Below are positions 60,494 through 64,000 of a stretch of 64,000 nt of DNA, one piece after another. Both the position numbers and the translations under genes were made by a program. Each line of letters starts with the position of its first letter. The stretch's first letter is position 1. The notes beneath the pieces are model-generated. The model was not told the DNA's origin, made no database searches, and saw only the letters and a program-made list of their open reading frames with translations. The DNA is from JALYOC01 sp036675345 (GTDB lineage: Bacteria; Myxococcota; Myxococcia; Myxococcales; Myxococcaceae), in NCBI GenBank assembly GCA_036675345.1, contig JAKFFE010000020.1:310001-374000 (forward strand), given 5' to 3'.

Positions 60494-61669
60494 TCACAGC
60501 CCGAGAAGCCGGGCGATAATCTTTCGCTGCATCTCCGAGGTGCCCGAGTAGAGGGTGCCGGGGAGCGCGTCCCGCAGCTCCCGCTCCACCCCCAGCTCGG
60601 TGGTGTAGCCATAGCCGCCGTGGATCTGCAGGGCGGCCAGCGCCTGGCGCACGTGGGCCTCGGAGACGAACAGCTTGGCGATCGCCGCCAGCAGGACGGT
60701 GTTCTCGCCCCGGTCCCGGGCCTCGGCGACGCGGTAGAGCAGCATCCGCCCCACCTCCAGATCGATCTTCATCTGGACGATTCGATCCGCGATCGGACTG
60801 AAGTGGGAGATCGGCTCGCCGAACTGCTTGCGGCTCTTGGCGTACTCCACCGTCTCCTCGAACAGCCGCTGCATCGCGCCCAGGTGGGAGGCGAAGATGC
60901 AGGCCCGCTCCCACTCCATCGCCGCGCTGAACACCGAGGCCCCCGCGCCCTCCGCGCCCAGCCGGTTGGCGGCCGGCACCAGGCAGTCCTCCAGGATCAC
61001 CTCTCCCATCGGCGAGGTCCGCAGCCCCATCTTCGGGATCGGTGCGGAGAGGGTCAGCCCGGGGGTGCCGCGTTCGATCAAGAAGCCGGTGATCCCCGCC
61101 ACGCCCGCCGAGGGGTTGACGGTGGCAAACGCCAGCACCAGGTCCGCGGCCGGACCGTTGGTGACGAAGGTCTTGGAGCCATTGAGGACGTAGTGGTCCC
61201 CGTCGCGGGTGGCGCGGGTCCGCATCGCCATCACGTCCGACCCGGAGCCGGGTTCGGAGATGGCGTGGGCCGCCACCTGTTCGCCCCGGCACAGCCCGGG
61301 GAGGAAGCGGCGCTTCTGCTCCTCGGTGCCAAAGCGCACCAGCGGCAGCTGCACCGCCCACATCTGGGCGTTGAGGGAGAACACCAGCCCGTTGTCCCGG
61401 CAGGCGTAGCCCAGGGCCTCCATCGCCTGCAGACTGGTCATCAGATCCTGGCCGCTGCCACCGTAGGCCTCCGGGATCGGCAGCCCCTGGATCCCGAACT
61501 CACCGCAGCGGCGGTACAGCTCGCGGGGGAAGGTCCCCGACGCATCGCGCGCGGCCAGGTCCTCGTTGAGGGTCCGGCCGAACCGCTGCACCGCGTCGCA
61601 GAGCGCGGCCCGCGCCTGGGTGGCGCCATCGGAGGGAGAAGCCTGGGGATCGCTCTTGGGGACGTACAT
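60494..61669 (-). CDS. Acyl-CoA-dehydrogenase-like flavoenzyme (prolyl-carrier dehydrogenase type)
   Basis: 391 residues. The N-terminal FGIQGLPIPEAYGGSGQDLM, mid-domain AISEPGSGSDVMAMRT and VLNGSKTFVTNGPAADL, and C-terminal EYAKSRKQFGEPISHF and IHGGYGYTTELGVERELRD are ACAD hallmarks. MGLRTSPMGEVILEDCLVP and AMEWERACIFASHLGAM match the PltE/RedW group that oxidises prolyl bound to a carrier protein into pyrrole-2-carboxyl. FAD-dependent. Combined with the adjacent ligase and carrier, oxidation of a carrier-bound amino acid is the likely role; proline is the best guess. Confidence 0.88.
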   Translation of the reverse strand: MYVPKSDPQASPSDGATQARAALCDAVQRFGRTLNEDLAARDASGTFPRELYRRCGEFGIQGLPIPEAYGGSGQDLMTSLQAMEALGYACRDNGLVFSLNAQMWAVQLPLVRFGTEEQKRRFLPGLCRGEQVAAHAISEPGSGSDVMAMRTRATRDGDHYVLNGSKTFVTNGPAADLVLAFATVNPSAGVAGITGFLIERGTPGLTLSAPIPKMGLRTSPMGEVILEDCLVPAANRLGAEGAGASVFSAAMEWERACIFASHLGAMQRLFEETVEYAKSRKQFGEPISHFSPIADRIVQMKIDLEVGRMLLYRVAEARDRGENTVLLAAIAKLFVSEAHVRQALAALQIHGGYGYTTELGVERELRDALPGTLYSGTSEMQRKIIARLLGL

Positions 61670-61693
61670 GGAAAGGGACTCCTGGGTTGGGTT

Positions 61694-62776
61694 TCAGATC
61701 ACGCAGCGGCGCAGCGGGGTGCGGGCCAGCAGGGCCACCGCCCCCAGGCTGCACAGCGCCGCCACCACCGCGTTGGGGAGGATCAGCGCCGCCTCCATCC
61801 CGGCCAGCGCCGGCACCCGCGCCTCCAGCAACTGGACCGCCTTGATGGAGATCGGATGGAGGAAGTAGACGCCCAGGGTGTAGGGCGCGATCCGGATCAG
61901 CCGCATCGGCACCCGACCGGGGACCGCCAGCAGCAGCACCGGGATCCCCAGGGCCAGCCCCAGCCGACTGAGCCACAGACTTCCGGTCAGCGGGAGGGGC
62001 TGGGCTCCGGACTCCAGCGCGGCGCCGCCCAGGGTCGCCGCGCACACCAGCACCGCCCCGCCGACCCCAAGGACGATCCAGCGTGCCTGCGCCGGAGCGG
62101 GCGCCACCCCACCCCAGGCCCTTCCCAGCCACAGCCCGGCCACCGCGATCGACCCCATCCCCAGCGGTCCCAGCAGCGCCGCCAGCCAGGGGCTGACGTT
62201 CCCCCACTGCAGCTGCAGCGCGGTGGCGACCAGCGCCAACCCCAGCGCACCGACGGCGGCCCGCCGCGCACTGCGGGCCAGCCAGCTCCAGAGGGCCACG
62301 CAGGCGGTGAGGACGATCAGCAGCGGGGTGAAGTAGAGGTGGTCGGCGGCCAGCCCCAGCACCGCACCGGTCAGCACCTGCTCGGCGGTGGGCAGCCGTC
62401 CCTCCATCACCGCGCGCACCGCCAGGTAGACCGACACCCAGAACAGATGGGCGGGCACCAGCCGGGCAAAGGCGGCGCGCAGCAACCGGGGGGTGGGCAC
62501 TCCCGCGTCCAGCCGCGGGACCAGGTTCAGGAAGGAGAGGAGGACGAAGGCGTGGACCGGAAAGGTGACCGCCAACGAGTACACCGCCGCGGAGATCCCC
62601 TGCGTCGCGGGGGACATCGACTCCAGCACCGCGCTCCCCTGCGGGTAGGTGGAGTGGACCAGCACCACCCCGGCCGCGGCCACCACCCGGGTGCGGGCAT
62701 CCCGCGCGACCTGCTCCCCGATTCCCAACACCGCCGGCCGCGCCAACGCCCGCGCCGCCTCCACCGTCTCTGCCAT
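61694..62776 (-). CDS. Acyltransferase-3 family membrane protein
   Basis: About 360 residues from the ATG at 62776 (GGAGGGGG upstream), with about ten membrane segments. The N-terminal RVVAAAGVVLVHSTYP carries the usual His of acyltransferase-3 enzymes. The middle has FLNLVPRLDAG and RLLRAAFARLVPAHLFW, with Arg/Pro at the cytoplasmic side. It would transfer an acyl group to a sugar, lipid or small molecule. It is 24 bases upstream of the ACAD gene, so it could finish or export the product of this cluster. Confidence 0.85.
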   Translation of the reverse strand: MAETVEAARALARPAVLGIGEQVARDARTRVVAAAGVVLVHSTYPQGSAVLESMSPATQGISAAVYSLAVTFPVHAFVLLSFLNLVPRLDAGVPTPRLLRAAFARLVPAHLFWVSVYLAVRAVMEGRLPTAEQVLTGAVLGLAADHLYFTPLLIVLTACVALWSWLARSARRAAVGALGLALVATALQLQWGNVSPWLAALLGPLGMGSIAVAGLWLGRAWGGVAPAPAQARWIVLGVGGAVLVCAATLGGAALESGAQPLPLTGSLWLSRLGLALGIPVLLLAVPGRVPMRLIRIAPYTLGVYFLHPISIKAVQLLEARVPALAGMEAALILPNAVVAALCSLGAVALLARTPLRRCVI

Positions 62777-62959
62777 CCGGCCCCCCTCCACGCGCGTTGC
62801 CGGAACTCCCTCTTGGACGAGGGTGGCTGGCGATGCGTGGGACGGAAGGTTGTGCGCGGGCAGGGAGGCGGCAAGACAGACCGCGGTTCAACCTGCCGTG
62901 GACCGGCGGCCATCCGGGAGGGACGGAGGTTCAGCCGCGCAACACTCCGGGAAGGGTGC

Positions 62960-63898
62960 TCACTCCGTCAGCGGCACTTCCACGGTCAGCCCGTCGTAGG
63001 CCACCTCGCACTGACCCTTGAACTCCTCCTTGGCCTGGTGGAGCAGCCGGGAGGGATCGGTGTCATGGCGCGAGGAGAGGTGGGTGAGGATCAGCCGCTT
63101 CGCCCCCGCCTTGTGGGCCACCTTGCCCGCCTCGCGGGCGGTGGAGTGCCGCGTCTCCTGCGCCCGCTCCTGCTCGTCGTCGGAGAAGGTGGACTCGTGG
63201 ATCAGCAGATCCGCGCCGCGGGAGGCCTCGACCAGCGCATTGCAGGGGCGGGTGTCTCCGGAGATCACCACCCGGCGTCCGGCCCGGGACTGGCCCATCA
63301 CCTCCGCGGGGGTGATCACCTTTCCATCGGGGAGGGTGACGCTCTCCCCCTTCTGCAGCTTCCCGAAGGCCGGCCCCTCCGGCACTCCCAGGGCCCGGGC
63401 CTGGTCCACGTCGAACTTGCCGGGACGGACGTCCTCCTCCAGCACGTAGCCCAGCGCGTTGACCCGGTGGTCCACCTGGACCGCCCGGACCTTGTAGCCC
63501 CCGCGGGTGACCACGTCTCCGCCCCGCAGCTCCGCGAACTCCACCGGGAAGGGCAACGCCTCGATGCCCAGGTGGACCGCCTGCTGCAGCAACCGGCGCG
63601 CCGGGGGCGGGCCGTGCAAGGTGAGTGGATGCTCGCGGCCGCTCATCCCCAGGGTGCGCAGAAAGCCGATGATCCCCAGGTAGTGGTCCGCATGAAAGTG
63701 GGTGAAGAACACGGCGTCCACGCCGAAGCCGGTGCCGTAACGAATCATCTGCCGCTGACTGCCTTCACCACAGTCGAACAGCAGCAGGTCGGAGTCGGCC
63801 TTCACCGCCAGCCCGGAGAGGTTCCGGTGAATGGTCGGTTGCGCGGCCGAGGTGCCGAGGAAGGTCAACCGCAGGATGGACATTCCGCTGCTGCCCAT
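62960..63898 (-). CDS. rnz: Ribonuclease Z (tRNA 3'-end endonuclease)
   Basis: 312 residues. The zinc-binding metallo-beta-lactamase motif is FFTHFHADHYLGIIGFL. Further ligands are in VQVDHRVNALGY, VVISGDTRPCNALVEA and LILTHLSSRHD. SGLAVKADSDLLLFDCGEGSQRQ at the N-terminus and the typical length support RNase Z, which removes the tRNA 3' trailer. The ATG at 63898 follows GGGAG with good spacing; a second ATG at 63883 is less likely. It is alone in its direction near the right edge. Confidence 0.95.
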   Translation of the reverse strand: MGSSGMSILRLTFLGTSAAQPTIHRNLSGLAVKADSDLLLFDCGEGSQRQMIRYGTGFGVDAVFFTHFHADHYLGIIGFLRTLGMSGREHPLTLHGPPPARRLLQQAVHLGIEALPFPVEFAELRGGDVVTRGGYKVRAVQVDHRVNALGYVLEEDVRPGKFDVDQARALGVPEGPAFGKLQKGESVTLPDGKVITPAEVMGQSRAGRRVVISGDTRPCNALVEASRGADLLIHESTFSDDEQERAQETRHSTAREAGKVAHKAGAKRLILTHLSSRHDTDPSRLLHQAKEEFKGQCEVAYDGLTVEVPLTE

Positions 63899-63937
63899 CA
63901 AATCGCTCCCGAAACAGACTGACTGCGAAAAGAGAAA

Positions 63938-63977
63938 GGGGCCGCGACCAGCGACGAAGTCGCCTTGCCGCGGCCCC
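63938..63977 (-). terminator. GC-rich hairpin with T-rich tail on the minus strand
   Basis: GGGGCCGCG (63938-63946) and CGCGGCCCC (63969-63977) with an inner GCGAC/GTCGC stem. On the minus strand the stem is followed by TTTCTCTTTTCGC. It probably ends a minus-strand gene that lies beyond the right edge of the window. Confidence 0.6.
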
Positions 63978-64000
63978 CGAAACGACGGCCTGGGACCTAG

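Overview
The window is GC-rich and densely coded, and it looks like a myxobacterium (Myxococcota), most likely suborder Cystobacterineae. Three markers support this. (1) A contiguous pomY-pomZ-pomX cell-division-positioning cluster lies at 28076-32201, and its PomX N-terminus keeps the Lys13/Arg15 peptide. (2) A MYXO-CTERM-like sorting segment and DUF4215 Cys-rich repeats occur at 34627-41419. (3) Many lipoproteins, FIST sensors and long TPR proteins are present. No rRNA, tRNA, CRISPR array or intact insertion sequence was recognised. The genus cannot be fixed from the sequence alone.

Layout. 1-9061: a minus-strand operon (ABC-2 permease, YjbQ-like protein, SDR enzyme), a Mut7-C protein, an IS21-type remnant, a thermolysin-like M4 protease and a small unknown. 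A response regulator translationally coupled to an ABC-2 ATPase follows; this ATPase probably pairs with the permease 4 kb away. An MsbA-like exporter closes the block. 9166-12894: two FIST sensor proteins around a histidine kinase. 13111-18354: YaeQ, an M1 aminopeptidase lipoprotein, a LysM/peptidase protein, a PilZ protein and an emfourin-like protease inhibitor. 18413-27427: EttA, a solo HNH endonuclease of lower GC, an AsmA/TamB-like protein, a TPR lipoprotein and a YfhO-like membrane protein. 28076-34499: pomYZX, an unusual acidic Gly/Ala-rich protein and a TPR protein.

34627-47760: minus-strand surface and envelope genes. These are a cadherin-like/DUF4215 lipoprotein, a very large apparent fusion with an internal MYXO-CTERM segment, an M48 protease lipoprotein, an SH3 protein, a CHASE2 adenylate/guanylate cyclase and two unknowns, most of them tightly spaced. 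47761-49080: 1.3 kb without genes but with a 53-bp tandem array (9 units), a 112-bp inverted repeat and a 13-copy heptanucleotide tract. 49081-54037: a C-terminal J-domain protein, a cytochrome c lipoprotein, a small membrane protein and an MFS/spermidine-synthase-like fusion. 54156-55828: a secreted protein, an ECF-type sigma factor and a one-TM partner that shares a domain with the secreted protein. 55879-63898: Dps, a HAD phosphatase, a PLP decarboxylase, then a carrier protein, adenylation enzyme, acyl-CoA-dehydrogenase-like enzyme and acyltransferase-3 gene set, and ribonuclease Z.

The most distinctive systems are the carrier-bound amino-acid oxidation cassette (58612-62776), the sigma-factor trio (54156-55828), the M4 protease with an emfourin-like inhibitor elsewhere in the window, the MYXO-CTERM fusion, and the repeat-rich gap at 47.8-48.95 kb. 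Functions are assigned by recognising motifs in the translated sequence; no database search was run.
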